Shown piece after piece: positions 24,857 through 32,103 of a stretch of DNA of 60,743 nt. Origin of the DNA: Acidobacteriaceae bacterium (lineage in GTDB: Bacteria; Acidobacteriota; Terriglobia; Terriglobales; Acidobacteriaceae); assembly GCA_003131315.1 (NCBI GenBank), contig PKUV01000029.1, forward strand, positions 14,798 through 75,540, in the 5' to 3' direction. Position 1 is the first letter of the stretch, and every line of letters begins with the position of its first letter. Both the position numbers and the translations under genes were made by a program. A model generated the notes under the pieces. The model did no database searches, had not been told where the DNA came from, and was given only the letters and a program-made list of their open reading frames with translations.

Positions 24857-25480
24857 TTTAATTCCCTCCCCAAATTTTTTCTCTTCCTGAGTTTCACCTT
24901 GAACTTTGTGTCCAAGGTATAGGTCGCCTGTTGTGGATAGAGCATTTGTCGTTCCAAAACTACAGCAACTTGTTTCTTGTTACGTATCAACAACTTAACA
25001 ATATTTACCGTGACTATTCCGGATCTCGGAATGCAATCTGCTGCACACTAGCAACAATTACCTTCCGTAGATCGTCCAGAGGCTCAATCCCGCAGGCGGT
25101 CAGACCGACTACGAAACGGAAAACCTGTGGGTTCGGAATCGGCAGGGGAATCTCGCCACGAAAAGGAAAACCTTAACCTTGGGAGACCGCTTCCAGAACC
25201 CTTGGTGCGACTGGTAGTAACCAGTCGCAAGGTGACCGATGTTAGCACAGACCCGGCGTTTGGCAAGTGGCCCGTTCGTGCCATCCAATCGCTCAAGAGT
25301 GGGATTCCGCTCTCCGGGCCAGCTGCCATATCTTTGGGGTGAGCAGTTCTGGGGGAGGGCTGTTCGGGCGTCCCGTGATCCTTTGGATCCGGGGCGCCCT
25401 TTAATTTGTACCGAACTTCCCCCCTGCAAACTATTGAATCATTGAATCATTTAGTCATCTCAATTAGCTGTCTCAATACC
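24857..25480. other. 624-base intergenic region
   Basis: No gene. 24940-25030 is relatively AT rich (likely promoter of the PEP-CTERM gene). A hairpin GCGACTGG-TAGTAA-CCAGTCGC lies at 25206-25227. 25432-25503 has near-palindromic short repeats built from ATTGAATCATTGAATCA and TCAATGATTCAAT. Confidence 0.55.
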
Positions 25481-25503
25481 TCAATGATTCAATTCCTCAA
25501 TGT
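25432..25503. repeat. TTGAATCA/TGATTCAA repeat region
   Basis: Alternating ATTGAATCATTGAATCA and its reverse complement TCAATGATTCAAT, with CTCAAT units. AT-rich in a GC-rich setting. It overlaps the end of the oxidoreductase gene by about 20 bases. Confidence 0.6.
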
Positions 25504-26497
25504 CTCTCGGTACCTCTTCACTTTTTCCCGAGGACAGGCTGCGGTAGGCAGCGTCCAGAATGAGTTGGTTCTGCCAGCCTTGCTGGCCAGGCACTGGAAA
25601 TACTTCCCGACCTTTGACTGCGGCAGCGAAGGAGTCTACCTGCCTCGCGTATGCAAGTTGGTTGGAAACGGTTTCTTCGGCGACGCGTTGTCCGTCGCGC
25701 CACAGTTCCAACTTAACCGGCCGTTCAACATTCAGCGCATCTTCGGCCCGGAGAACGCCGGCGTCACCGACAATCTCCAACGGCGTGCGATAGTGGGCAC
25801 GAGTTGAAACCAGCACCGTGGCCAGAGTGCCGCGCTGAAACTCCAGCGTCACGACGGCCGCCGCTTCTACGTCGCCCGATTGTTCGTCTGGGCGGCCGAG
25901 AGCGGTCACGAGCCGGGGTTCATCCTGCAGGATGTAACGCAAGGCATCGATGCAGTGGACGCCAACGTCGGCGATGGGACCGCCTCCCCCTATCGAGCGG
26001 TTGTAGAGCCAGGTGCGGGCATGGCCTGAACCGGGATACGAGAACTCCGCCCGCGCCAAGATCGGGCGGCCGATGTCACCAGCGGCGACGCGTTCGCGAA
26101 ATCTCGCCGTGCTTTCTTCAAAGCGAAAGACCTGGGCGACGCCGAGGAGAACGCCGGCGTTGCGCGCCGCTTCAACCATCCGGCGGCATTGTTCCGCGTC
26201 CATGCCCATCGGTTTCTCGCAAAGCACCGGCTTGCGGGCAGCAACCGCGGTGAGGACGTCCTGCAGGTGGCAGGCATTGGGAGTGGTGACCAGCACGGCG
26301 TCGACTTGGGGGCAGTGGCAGAGTTCTTCGGTGGAGGCGAAGACATGCGGAATCCCATACTGCGCGGCGGCTTCGCGTGCCTTGTGAGAGTCTCGCCGCG
26401 ATAGAGCGACCACTTTGCAATTCTGAGCGAGAGCGAAGCCCGGCATCAGACGCCGCACGGCGTGCAAACCGAAACCTGCGATGCCAAAGCGAATCAT
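25481..26497 (-). CDS. Gfo/Idh/MocA-family oxidoreductase
   Basis: A 338-residue NAD(P)-binding oxidoreductase. N-terminal Rossmann start MIRFGIAGFGLHAVRRL, the EKP motif in CEKPMGMDAEQCRRM near residue 95, and the C-terminal alpha/beta domain with IGGGGPIADVGVHCIDALRYIL around 175-195. It probably oxidises or reduces a sugar or inositol. The ATG at 26497 has GGGGA before it; an upstream in-frame extension overlaps the neighbouring permease gene and is not credible. Confidence 0.88.
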   Translation of the reverse strand: MIRFGIAGFGLHAVRRLMPGFALAQNCKVVALSRRDSHKAREAAAQYGIPHVFASTEELCHCPQVDAVLVTTPNACHLQDVLTAVAARKPVLCEKPMGMDAEQCRRMVEAARNAGVLLGVAQVFRFEESTARFRERVAAGDIGRPILARAEFSYPGSGHARTWLYNRSIGGGGPIADVGVHCIDALRYILQDEPRLVTALGRPDEQSGDVEAAAVVTLEFQRGTLATVLVSTRAHYRTPLEIVGDAGVLRAEDALNVERPVKLELWRDGQRVAEETVSNQLAYARQVDSFAAAVKGREVFPVPGQQGWQNQLILDAAYRSLSSGKSEEVPRDIEELNH

Positions 26498-26538
26498 GTG
26501 AATTTCCCCGGCTTCTCTAAAGCGCCTTCTCTTAACTA

Positions 26539-27885
26539 TTACGTGTATGGATAAAAGACGAAAAACAGCAGCGACAAGGCGGTCAACGCCCAGAGCGCTG
26601 GGCGAACTTCCCGCAAGCGCCCCGAAACCAGTTTGCAGAAAGGATACAAGATAAAGCCTGCCGTCATGCCAATTCCCACGTTGTAAGTGAAGGCCATCAG
26701 GACGATGACGCCGAAGGCTGGAACCAGTTCGGTGAGGTCGTCGAAGGGAATACGGGTGATCGGAGTGAGCATCAGCAATCCAACGAAGATGAGCGCCGGT
26801 CCGTATGCCTGTGGCGGGATGGCGGAGATGAATGGCGCGAAGAATAAAGTCCCGACAAAACACAGCGCCGTGATGACCGCGGTCAGACCGGTTCGGCCAC
26901 CGGCTTCTACTCCAGTGGCGGACTCGATATAGGCGCCGGATGTGGTGGTTCCAATCACGGCGGCGAAGGTTGTGGCCAGCGCGTCGGCCATCATCGGGCG
27001 CTCGATCTGCGGCAGGTTGCCGTCTTTGTCGAGGAAACCGGCGCGCGCCGACACACCAATGAGCGTGCCCATGGTGTCCACAAATGCCATGACAAAAATC
27101 GTCAGGACGACAGGAAAAAATCCCCAGGTGAACAGACTGTGCAGATCGAACTGGAAAAAGACGGGCTGCAGGCTTGGCGGACGGCTAATCCAACCTGTCG
27201 GCGCCGGAGCGACCCGGGTCACAAAACTGAGAACAGCGGTGGCGAGAACTCCGCTAAGAATCGCGGCCGGGAAACGGCGAATGGTGAGCACCGTCATCAG
27301 CAGGAAACCGAAGATGGAAAGCAGGACCGAAAGCGAGGTGAGATGGCCCGGCCGAACCGGTGCTCCGGGAAATCCCATGGTAACGATGCCGGTCTGATTC
27401 AGTCCGATGAAGGTGAGGAACAATCCGATGCCGACGGCGTAGCTGTAGCGGAGCGTGGCGGGAATGGCGTCGACCATCCACTGGCGGAGGCGGAAAAGAG
27501 TCATCAGAATAAACAGGATCCCGGCCAGGAACACGGCGCCCAGAGCGCTTTGCCACGAGTAGCCGAGCACGTGAACAACGGTGAAGGCGATGAAAGCGTT
27601 CTCGCCCATGTACGGACCGATGGCGAAAGGGCGGTTGGCATAGAAGCCCATCAGCAGCGTTCCGAAAATGGCGGTGAGAATGGTGGCTGTTAGCGAGGCG
27701 CCAGCCGGCATGCCGGCAGTTTTCAGGATGGCGGGGTTGACGGCCACGATGTAGGCCATCGTAAAGAAGGTGGTGAGTCCGGCGACGATTTCGCGGCGGA
27801 CGGTTGTCTGGTGGTGAGAGAGTCCAAAGAACTGATCTATCCAGCGGTTCAAGTTGCCCTCGGGTGGGAACTCAGGATTGTACAT
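26539..27885 (-). CDS. NCS2-family purine permease
   Basis: A 448-residue transporter with about 12 helices of the AzgA/PbuG type (adenine, guanine, hypoxanthine). AYIVAVNPAIL, GENAFIAFTVVHVLG and the NBD-like segments FVDTMGTLIGVSARAGFLDKDGNLPQ and ATTFAAVIGTTTSGAYIESATGVEAGGRTGLTA are the family motifs. The ATG at 27885 is preferred; further upstream the frame runs towards the IS element. The IS1-family element starts 36 bases upstream of this gene and may have changed its promoter. Confidence 0.9.
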   Translation of the reverse strand: MYNPEFPPEGNLNRWIDQFFGLSHHQTTVRREIVAGLTTFFTMAYIVAVNPAILKTAGMPAGASLTATILTAIFGTLLMGFYANRPFAIGPYMGENAFIAFTVVHVLGYSWQSALGAVFLAGILFILMTLFRLRQWMVDAIPATLRYSYAVGIGLFLTFIGLNQTGIVTMGFPGAPVRPGHLTSLSVLLSIFGFLLMTVLTIRRFPAAILSGVLATAVLSFVTRVAPAPTGWISRPPSLQPVFFQFDLHSLFTWGFFPVVLTIFVMAFVDTMGTLIGVSARAGFLDKDGNLPQIERPMMADALATTFAAVIGTTTSGAYIESATGVEAGGRTGLTAVITALCFVGTLFFAPFISAIPPQAYGPALIFVGLLMLTPITRIPFDDLTELVPAFGVIVLMAFTYNVGIGMTAGFILYPFCKLVSGRLREVRPALWALTALSLLFFVFYPYT

Positions 27886-27913
27886 TCGCCGCGCTCGAAG
27901 GACGAATCGAGCC

Positions 27914-27921
27914 GGAGGCTT
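27914..27921. repeat. target site duplication, left copy
   Basis: GGAGGCTT, identical to 30221-30228 on the other side of the element. An 8-bp duplication is within the range made by IS1-family transposases (8-9 bp). Confidence 0.85.
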
Positions 27922-27940
27922 GGTAGTGGCTGAATTTGAA
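27922..27940. repeat. left terminal inverted repeat of the IS1-family element
   Basis: GGTAGTGGCTGAATTTGAA, the exact reverse complement of 30202-30220. Its GGT..TG beginning is typical of IS1-family ends. Confidence 0.9.
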
Positions 27941-27988
27941 TTTAGAAGTTTTCCACAGACGTAAGCCAACCGAAAAGGAGTTGAAAAC

Positions 27989-28060
27989 ATGAATACTCAA
28001 GCTGTAAGCAGGACGGCTCGTGAAAAGGATGCCGCCGCCACCACTGACAAGCGCAAATGA
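27989..28060 (+). CDS. 23-residue leader ORF of the IS element
   Basis: MNTQAVSRTAREKDAAATTDKRK, a basic peptide with a strong ribosome binding site (AAAAGGAG, 8 bases before the ATG). It precedes a 14-bp stem-loop (28112-28153) and then the transposase. It may be an expressed leader that regulates the transposase, or merely a cryptic ORF; the excellent binding site argues for translation. Confidence 0.45.
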   Translation: MNTQAVSRTAREKDAAATTDKRK

Positions 28061-28111
28061 CAAGAGCCGATAGAGACGCGAATCTCTAACGGCCCTTAAA
28101 ACCAACAATCC

Positions 28112-28153
28112 GGCAAGCCGAAATGCCAGTCCTCAAGTTCATTTTGGCTTGCC
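28112..28153 (+). promoter_or_regulatory. stem-loop ahead of the transposase start
   Basis: GGCAAGCCGAAATG (28112-28125) pairs with CATTTTGGCTTGCC (28140-28153), 13 of 14 positions plus a G-T pair, with a 14-base loop. Followed by TTTACC and the transposase binding site AAGGATAAA. It could attenuate read-through from outside promoters, as known for several IS elements. Confidence 0.55.
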
Positions 28154-28177
28154 TTTACCAGAAAGGTCAAGGATAAA

Positions 28178-28993
28178 ATGAACACTCTCTCTGCTGAAAA
28201 GAAACTCGCCGTTATCTCCGCGCTAGTCGAAGGCAATTCCATCCGATCCATCAGCCGCATGACCAATGTTGACCGGAACACTATCGCATCGCTGCTACTG
28301 CGAACTGGCGACCGCTGCGCCGAGATCATGGACAGTAGTATGCGAAACCTCCGCTGTGGATTCGTACAGGCGGATGAAATCTGGTGCTACGTCGGCAAGA
28401 AAGATAAGCGCATCCGCCAGGGTGATTCGCTCGAACTGGGCAGTCAGTGGGTTTTCGTGGCAATGGATGCGGAAACGAAGCTGGTGCCTGTCTACACGGT
28501 CGGCAAGCGCACAGAAGAAACTACTTGGTATTTCGTCAACGAACTTGCCGAGCGCATCTCGACGCGGATTCAATTGACCACGGATGGTTTTGTGTTCTAT
28601 CAGCGTCACGTCGAGGATGCCTTCGGGTCAGACGTAGACTTCGCGCAACTGATAAAGCTCTACGGCCAATATGGACAGCATGACGCGGATGCGAAATACT
28701 CCCCAAGCCCAATCGTCGAGGTTATCTCCAAGGTACGAAACGGCGATCCCGATCCGGCCCGCATCTGCACTTCGCACATCGAACGGCAGAACTTGACCAT
28801 GCGTATGCAGATGCGGCGATTCACGCGGTTGACGAACGCTTTCTCGAAGAAGTTGCGGCACCTGAAAGCGGCTTGCGCTTTGCACTTCGCGCACTATAAT
28901 TTCTGTCGCGTGCATTCATCGTTGCGCGTGACCCCTGCAATGGCTGCTGGTATTGCTTCGGAAATTTGGCCGCTTCAGATGCTATTAGCTTAA
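28178..28993 (+). CDS. IS1-family transposase
   Basis: A 271-residue single-frame DDE transposase. An HTH segment is at residues 12-45 (ISALVEGNSIRSISRMTN..). Candidate catalytic residues: Asp66 in ADEIW, Asp136 in LTTDGF, Glu202 in HIERQNLTMRM; the IERxNLTxR..FSKK block is the IS1 signature. Unlike IS1 of E. coli no frameshift between InsA and InsB is needed. Good ribosome binding site. Confidence 0.92.
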   Translation: MNTLSAEKKLAVISALVEGNSIRSISRMTNVDRNTIASLLLRTGDRCAEIMDSSMRNLRCGFVQADEIWCYVGKKDKRIRQGDSLELGSQWVFVAMDAETKLVPVYTVGKRTEETTWYFVNELAERISTRIQLTTDGFVFYQRHVEDAFGSDVDFAQLIKLYGQYGQHDADAKYSPSPIVEVISKVRNGDPDPARICTSHIERQNLTMRMQMRRFTRLTNAFSKKLRHLKAACALHFAHYNFCRVHSSLRVTPAMAAGIASEIWPLQMLLA

Positions 28994-29005
28994 GGAGGTC
29001 ATTGG

Positions 29006-29302
29006 ATGCCTGCTTCAAACCCTTCAAACGATCCGGTCGTGCAAATAATGATGGGAATGTTTGACATGATCGAGCGATACCGAAAGGAAAGTGACGCTTT
29101 GCAAGAGATGCTGCTACGCCGGGGTCTAAAGCGGCGACAGCTCCGTAAAGAAATGAACGAGATTCTAGGACATCCAAAGCCTTTATCTCGTGCCCATCAG
29201 CAATTTCGAGAATTGTGCGAAGGAATGAGAGTCTTTTTGGAGCAGAATCAAGCGAACCAAGCACTCCTAGCAGAAATTCCTGTACTTGGAAAACCTCAGT
29301 GA
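29006..29302 (+). CDS. IS passenger gene, hypothetical protein
   Basis: A 98-residue, mostly helical, charged protein (MPASNPSNDPVVQIMMGMFDMIERYRKESDALQEMLLRRGLKRRQ..). Preceded by a perfect TTAAGGAGGT binding site 12 bases past the transposase stop, so translated from the same mRNA. No family recognised. It could be a transposition helper or an unrelated passenger. Confidence 0.75.
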   Translation: MPASNPSNDPVVQIMMGMFDMIERYRKESDALQEMLLRRGLKRRQLRKEMNEILGHPKPLSRAHQQFRELCEGMRVFLEQNQANQALLAEIPVLGKPQ

Positions 29303-29378
29303 CAGATACGTGCGTCTGTGGCATAATCCTCCTCAGACGCGGCTGAGAAGGACGCGACGATAAATTCCAAGTTGTGAG

Positions 29379-29408
29379 AAAAGGCCCGCCTGCCAGCGGG
29401 CTTTTCTA
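29379..29408 (+). terminator. rho-independent terminator within the IS element
   Basis: Stem GCCCGC / GCGGGC in AAAAGGCCCGCCTGCCAGCGGGCTTTTCTA, preceded by A's and followed by TTTTCTATTT. It ends the transposase-98 aa transcript. Confidence 0.8.
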
Positions 29409-29445
29409 TTTCCCGTTGTATCATGCCTGTCAAACGGAGGCATGT

Positions 29446-29553
29446 ATGGAGATCGGTTTTAAAATTATCCTGATACTGTTCCTGTGCGTGATTGGCGTCA
29501 AAGTGCAACGCATTGACAAAAACGTAGAGGCATTACTTCGAGATCGGAAATGA
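29446..29553 (+). CDS. 35-residue single-helix membrane peptide
   Basis: MEIGFKIILILFLCVIGVKV followed by a basic/polar tail (QRIDKNVEALLRDRK). A GGAGG binding site lies 5 bases before the ATG. It sits just after a terminator and is followed 6 bases later by another small membrane gene. Too short for homology detection. Confidence 0.6.
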   Translation: MEIGFKIILILFLCVIGVKVQRIDKNVEALLRDRK

Positions 29554-29559
29554 GGCTCT

Positions 29560-29754
29560 ATGCCGCTCTGGTTTGAAATTGCCGTGCTGATCTTTTTAGG
29601 ATTGATAGCCTTAGCTCTGATTGATCTGTGTTTTGCCATGGAAAACGTGACTCGGAACATGTCGAATTTCGGCATCCGGTTTGAAGAGGAAATCTTGCCG
29701 CGCCTAGAAACGGCTATCCGAGGCAATTCCGATACCACTCTCAGTGACGATTAA
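29560..29754 (+). CDS. 64-residue single-helix membrane protein
   Basis: N-terminal helix (LWFEIAVLIFLGLIALALIDLCFA) followed by a cytoplasmic-like tail of 40 residues (NVTRNMSNFGIRFEEEILPRLETAI..). Paired with the 35-residue peptide just upstream; both resemble small holin-like or accessory proteins but no assignment can be made. Confidence 0.6.
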   Translation: MPLWFEIAVLIFLGLIALALIDLCFAMENVTRNMSNFGIRFEEEILPRLETAIRGNSDTTLSDD

Positions 29755-29762
29755 CGCCAAAG

Positions 29763-30113
29763 TCAAGCGGCTGGATTGGCGATTTTCCAGCCCACGCTCG
29801 TCTGGACTATTTGCTTCTTTTTGGCCAAGCGTTTCAGGCATCCCATCACTCGGCGGGGTTTCATCCCGGTTGCCGAAGAGATAGAAGAAATTGATTGCGG
29901 AACCGCCCGTGGGACCGGGCCAAAATTTCCTCCCTTCTCTACCCGACTCTCCAAGTAGTCTCTCACCTTGTAATCGAAGAACCTGTCCATGTACCAATCC
30001 CACGTTTCCAGCATTTTCCTTGCTCCATAATACGCAGCGAGAAGGAGGGTCACGCCAGCAGCCAACCAACCTTCTACGGTTCGGGCGTAGGGCCACAAGT
30101 CGCGCCATTTCAT
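29763..30113 (-). CDS. IS passenger gene, membrane-anchored winged-helix-like protein
   Basis: A 116-residue protein on the opposite strand to the other genes of the element. One helix near residues 15-30 (GWLAAGVTLLLAAYYGA), then a basic domain with SISSISSATGMKPRRVMGCLKRLAKKKQIVQ, which reads like a winged-helix DNA-binding segment. The ATG at 30113 is preferred to a TTG at 30206. Convergent with the two membrane peptides; it could regulate the element. No family recognised. Confidence 0.6.
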   Translation of the reverse strand: MKWRDLWPYARTVEGWLAAGVTLLLAAYYGARKMLETWDWYMDRFFDYKVRDYLESRVEKGGNFGPVPRAVPQSISSISSATGMKPRRVMGCLKRLAKKKQIVQTSVGWKIANPAA

Positions 30114-30201
30114 AGGGAGCGATTCTACGCCGTAGATTTTAGTTTTGAAGGGTCGAGTGGCAACCAAGGCAATCTGATTGCCACTCAATAGCGGCCTAAG
30201 T

Positions 30202-30220
30202 TTCAAATTCAGCCACTACC
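30202..30220. repeat. right terminal inverted repeat of the IS1-family element
   Basis: Reverse complement of GGTAGTGGCTGAATTTGAA, exact over 19 bases. Confidence 0.9.
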
Positions 30221-30228
30221 GGAGGCTT
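30221..30228. repeat. target site duplication, right copy
   Basis: GGAGGCTT, identical to 27914-27921. Confidence 0.85.
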
Positions 30229-30312
30229 TCCTCCGTGTTCCTCTGTGTCCCCTGTGGTTCCCGCTGTTCGCAGCGTCAAAAGCGAAACCACAGAGGACAC
30301 AGAGGAAAGCCT
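30224..30312. repeat. long hairpin repeat at the IS insertion site
   Basis: GGCTTTCCTC..TGTGTCC..GTGGTT pairs with AACCACAGAGGACACAGAGGAAAGCC. It belongs to the AACCACAGAGG hairpin family; the IS inserted at its left edge, so part of the target duplication comes from this repeat. Confidence 0.7.
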
Positions 30313-30337
30313 GGACTTCGGGTGCGTTCCTGAGCGA

Positions 30338-31312
30338 TCAGCGATTGCGCAACTCGGCGAGCAACTTGGGGTCGATGTTGCCGCCGCTGATCACGGCTAC
30401 GTTGATCTTTGTGTTGGGCAACTCGTCGGCGTGGAAAAGAAATGCGGCAGGGGCTACGGCGCCACTCGGTTCGGCCAGTGTTTTCACGTTCGCGCTTAGA
30501 GCGCGCATGGCCTCGCGAATCTCGTCTTCGGTCACGCTGACGATGTCGTCGACATAGGCGCGGATGTGTTCGAAATTGATCGCGCCGATGCTCTGCGTGC
30601 GAAGACCGTCGGCCAGCGTCTGCGAGACTTGCTCAGCCGGGAAGGAAACGATGCGGCCGGCGCGCAGGCTGGCTTGCGCGTCGGCAGCAAGTTCGGGCTC
30701 GACGCCGATCACCTTCACCCTGGGTTGGCCAAGCTTGGGATTGCTGAGCTTGATCGCGGCCGAGATGCCGCTGATCAATCCACCTCCGCCGACGGGGACC
30801 AGCACGGTTTCAACGTTGGGGAGGTCTTCGAGGATTTCGAGCCCGACGGTTCCCTGGCCGGCGATGATCTTTTCGTCATTGTAGGGTGGCACGATCGCGT
30901 AGCCGTGCTCGGCGGCCAGTTGCTCGGCGCGCAGGCGGCGCTCCTCGCTACTGGGTCCGACGGCGACGATCTCCGCTCCGAGGGCGGCGGTGGCTTCGAG
31001 CTTGTTCTTCGGAGCATTGCTGGGCATGACGATGATGGCCTTCACGCCCAAGGCCCGCGCTGCATAGGCCACGCCCTGCGCGTGATTGCCGCTGGAATAG
31101 GAGATGACTCCGCGGCGGCGTTCGTCGTCGCTAAGAGATGCGACCTTGTTGTAAGCGCCACGCAGTTTGAAGGCGCCAATGGGCTGCAGGTTTTCGAGCT
31201 TGAGGAAGAGCTTGCGTTGATCCGCTGCGTCCGTCCATTCGAACAGGGGGGTGCGGACGGCGATGCCGTCGAGCAGCGCGCGGGCTTGCTGAATGTCGTG
31301 GAGAGAAACCAT
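30338..31312 (-). CDS. threonine/serine dehydratase
   Basis: A 324-residue PLP enzyme of the threonine dehydratase family, without a C-terminal ACT domain (catabolic/TdcB-like or serine racemase-like). The PLP-binding Lys is in IGAFKLRGAYNK near residue 52, the SSGNHAQG substrate loop and PVGGGGLISG phosphate-binding loop are present. It deaminates threonine to 2-oxobutanoate or serine to pyruvate. The ATG at 31312 is chosen; a GTG at 31327 is also possible. Its first 10 codons are mirrored by a diverged copy at 32129-32159 beyond VapBC. Confidence 0.9.
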   Translation of the reverse strand: MVSLHDIQQARALLDGIAVRTPLFEWTDAADQRKLFLKLENLQPIGAFKLRGAYNKVASLSDDERRRGVISYSSGNHAQGVAYAARALGVKAIIVMPSNAPKNKLEATAALGAEIVAVGPSSEERRLRAEQLAAEHGYAIVPPYNDEKIIAGQGTVGLEILEDLPNVETVLVPVGGGGLISGISAAIKLSNPKLGQPRVKVIGVEPELAADAQASLRAGRIVSFPAEQVSQTLADGLRTQSIGAINFEHIRAYVDDIVSVTEDEIREAMRALSANVKTLAEPSGAVAPAAFLFHADELPNTKINVAVISGGNIDPKLLAELRNR

Positions 31313-31377
31313 ATTGGTTAATAGCACACTACTTGAGGGTGCCCGGTTCCTGCGTTATTTGCAAGAGACTGCCGCCG

Positions 31378-31413
31378 TTGACATCATGATGAGTGTTACT
31401 TGACATCATGATG
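31378..31413. promoter_or_regulatory. tandem palindromic operator of vapBC
   Basis: TTGACATCATGATG occurs at 31378-31391 and again at 31400-31413, 22 bases (about two helical turns) apart. Each contains the perfect palindrome CATCATGATG. It lies 22 bases before the vapB start and is the likely binding site of the ribbon-helix-helix antitoxin. Confidence 0.75.
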
Positions 31414-31435
31414 CCTAATGAAATAGCATCACAAT

Positions 31436-31678
31436 ATGCGAACCACCCTGTCACTCGACGACGATGTCGCCCGTCTCCTCGACAAAGAGAGCCGACGCTC
31501 CGGTGCCTCATTCAAGGAGGTCGTCAACCGCTTCCTTCGCCTTGGCCTGATGGCTTCGAAGCAGCCGCCCCGCAAGCCATTTGTTGTCGCTCCGCGAAAA
31601 CTGGGGTTACCTGCTGGGCTCAACTACGACAACGTCGCACAGTTACTGGATGAATTGGAAGGTCCGGCGCACCGGTGA
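31436..31678 (+). CDS. vapB: VapB-like ribbon-helix-helix antitoxin
   Basis: An 80-residue protein. The N-terminal MRTTLSLDDDVARLLDKESRRSGASFKEVVNRFLRLGL is a ribbon-helix-helix DNA-binding domain; the rest (residues 45-80) is a toxin-binding tail. It represses its own operon through the repeats at 31378-31413 (inferred). Its stop overlaps the GTG of vapC by 4 bases. Confidence 0.85.
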   Translation: MRTTLSLDDDVARLLDKESRRSGASFKEVVNRFLRLGLMASKQPPRKPFVVAPRKLGLPAGLNYDNVAQLLDELEGPAHR

Positions 31679-32103
31679 TTATTCTCGACGCGAACATTCT
31701 TCTCTATGCCTATGACAGCGCATCGTCTCACCACGCGAAAGCCCGCTCTTGGATCGAGAGCGTGTTCTCGGGAGCCACACCCATAGGATTGCCGTGGCAA
31801 ACGGCCGGCGCATTTCTGCGGATCATGACCAATCCGAGACTGCCGGGGGAACGGTTCAGCCTTCAGGAAGCCGTGCAAATTGTGGACCGCTGGTTGGAGC
31901 AACCGAACGTTCGGCTACTGGCGCCCGGGGACGATCACTGGCCGCTTTTTCGACAGATGATCGTCGAAGGACAAGCTCCAGGAGCGCTCATCACCGACGC
32001 GCAACTGGCCGCCTTGACGATCGAATATGGCGGCGTGCTCTACACGACGGACCGCGACTTCGCCCGCTTCCCAGGTCTGCGCTGGAAAAACCCGCTTACC
32101 TAG
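31675..32103 (+). CDS. vapC: VapC PIN-domain toxin
   Basis: A 142-residue PIN-domain ribonuclease toxin. The acidic active-site residues are in MIILDANILLYAYD (Asp5), LITDAQLAAL and YTTDRDFARF near 100-127, with a Glu/Gln in the middle. VapC toxins cut tRNA or rRNA; the target here is unknown. GTG start, coupled to vapB. Confidence 0.9.
   Translation: MIILDANILLYAYDSASSHHAKARSWIESVFSGATPIGLPWQTAGAFLRIMTNPRLPGERFSLQEAVQIVDRWLEQPNVRLLAPGDDHWPLFRQMIVEGQAPGALITDAQLAALTIEYGGVLYTTDRDFARFPGLRWKNPLT

Larger units (their letters stand above)
27922..30220 (+). mobile_element. complete IS1-family element with passenger genes (2299 bp)
   Basis: The ends are exact 19-bp inverted repeats (27922-27940 and 30202-30220) flanked by GGAGGCTT direct repeats. 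Inside are an IS1-type DDE transposase (28178-28993), a 23-residue leader ORF, a 98-residue protein, two tiny membrane proteins and a minus-strand membrane/HTH-like protein. Ordinary IS1 elements are about 0.7-1.2 kb with the transposase only, so this is a long, passenger-carrying member. The element has lower GC than the flanks. The intact repeats and open transposase frame suggest recent or current activity. It inserted just at the edge of a hairpin repeat (30224-30312). Confidence 0.93.

Noticed and set aside
26498-26863. N-terminal extension of the oxidoreductase frame
   Set aside because: It overlaps the purine permease gene on the same strand, lacks similarity to the family and the ATG at 26497 has a good binding site.
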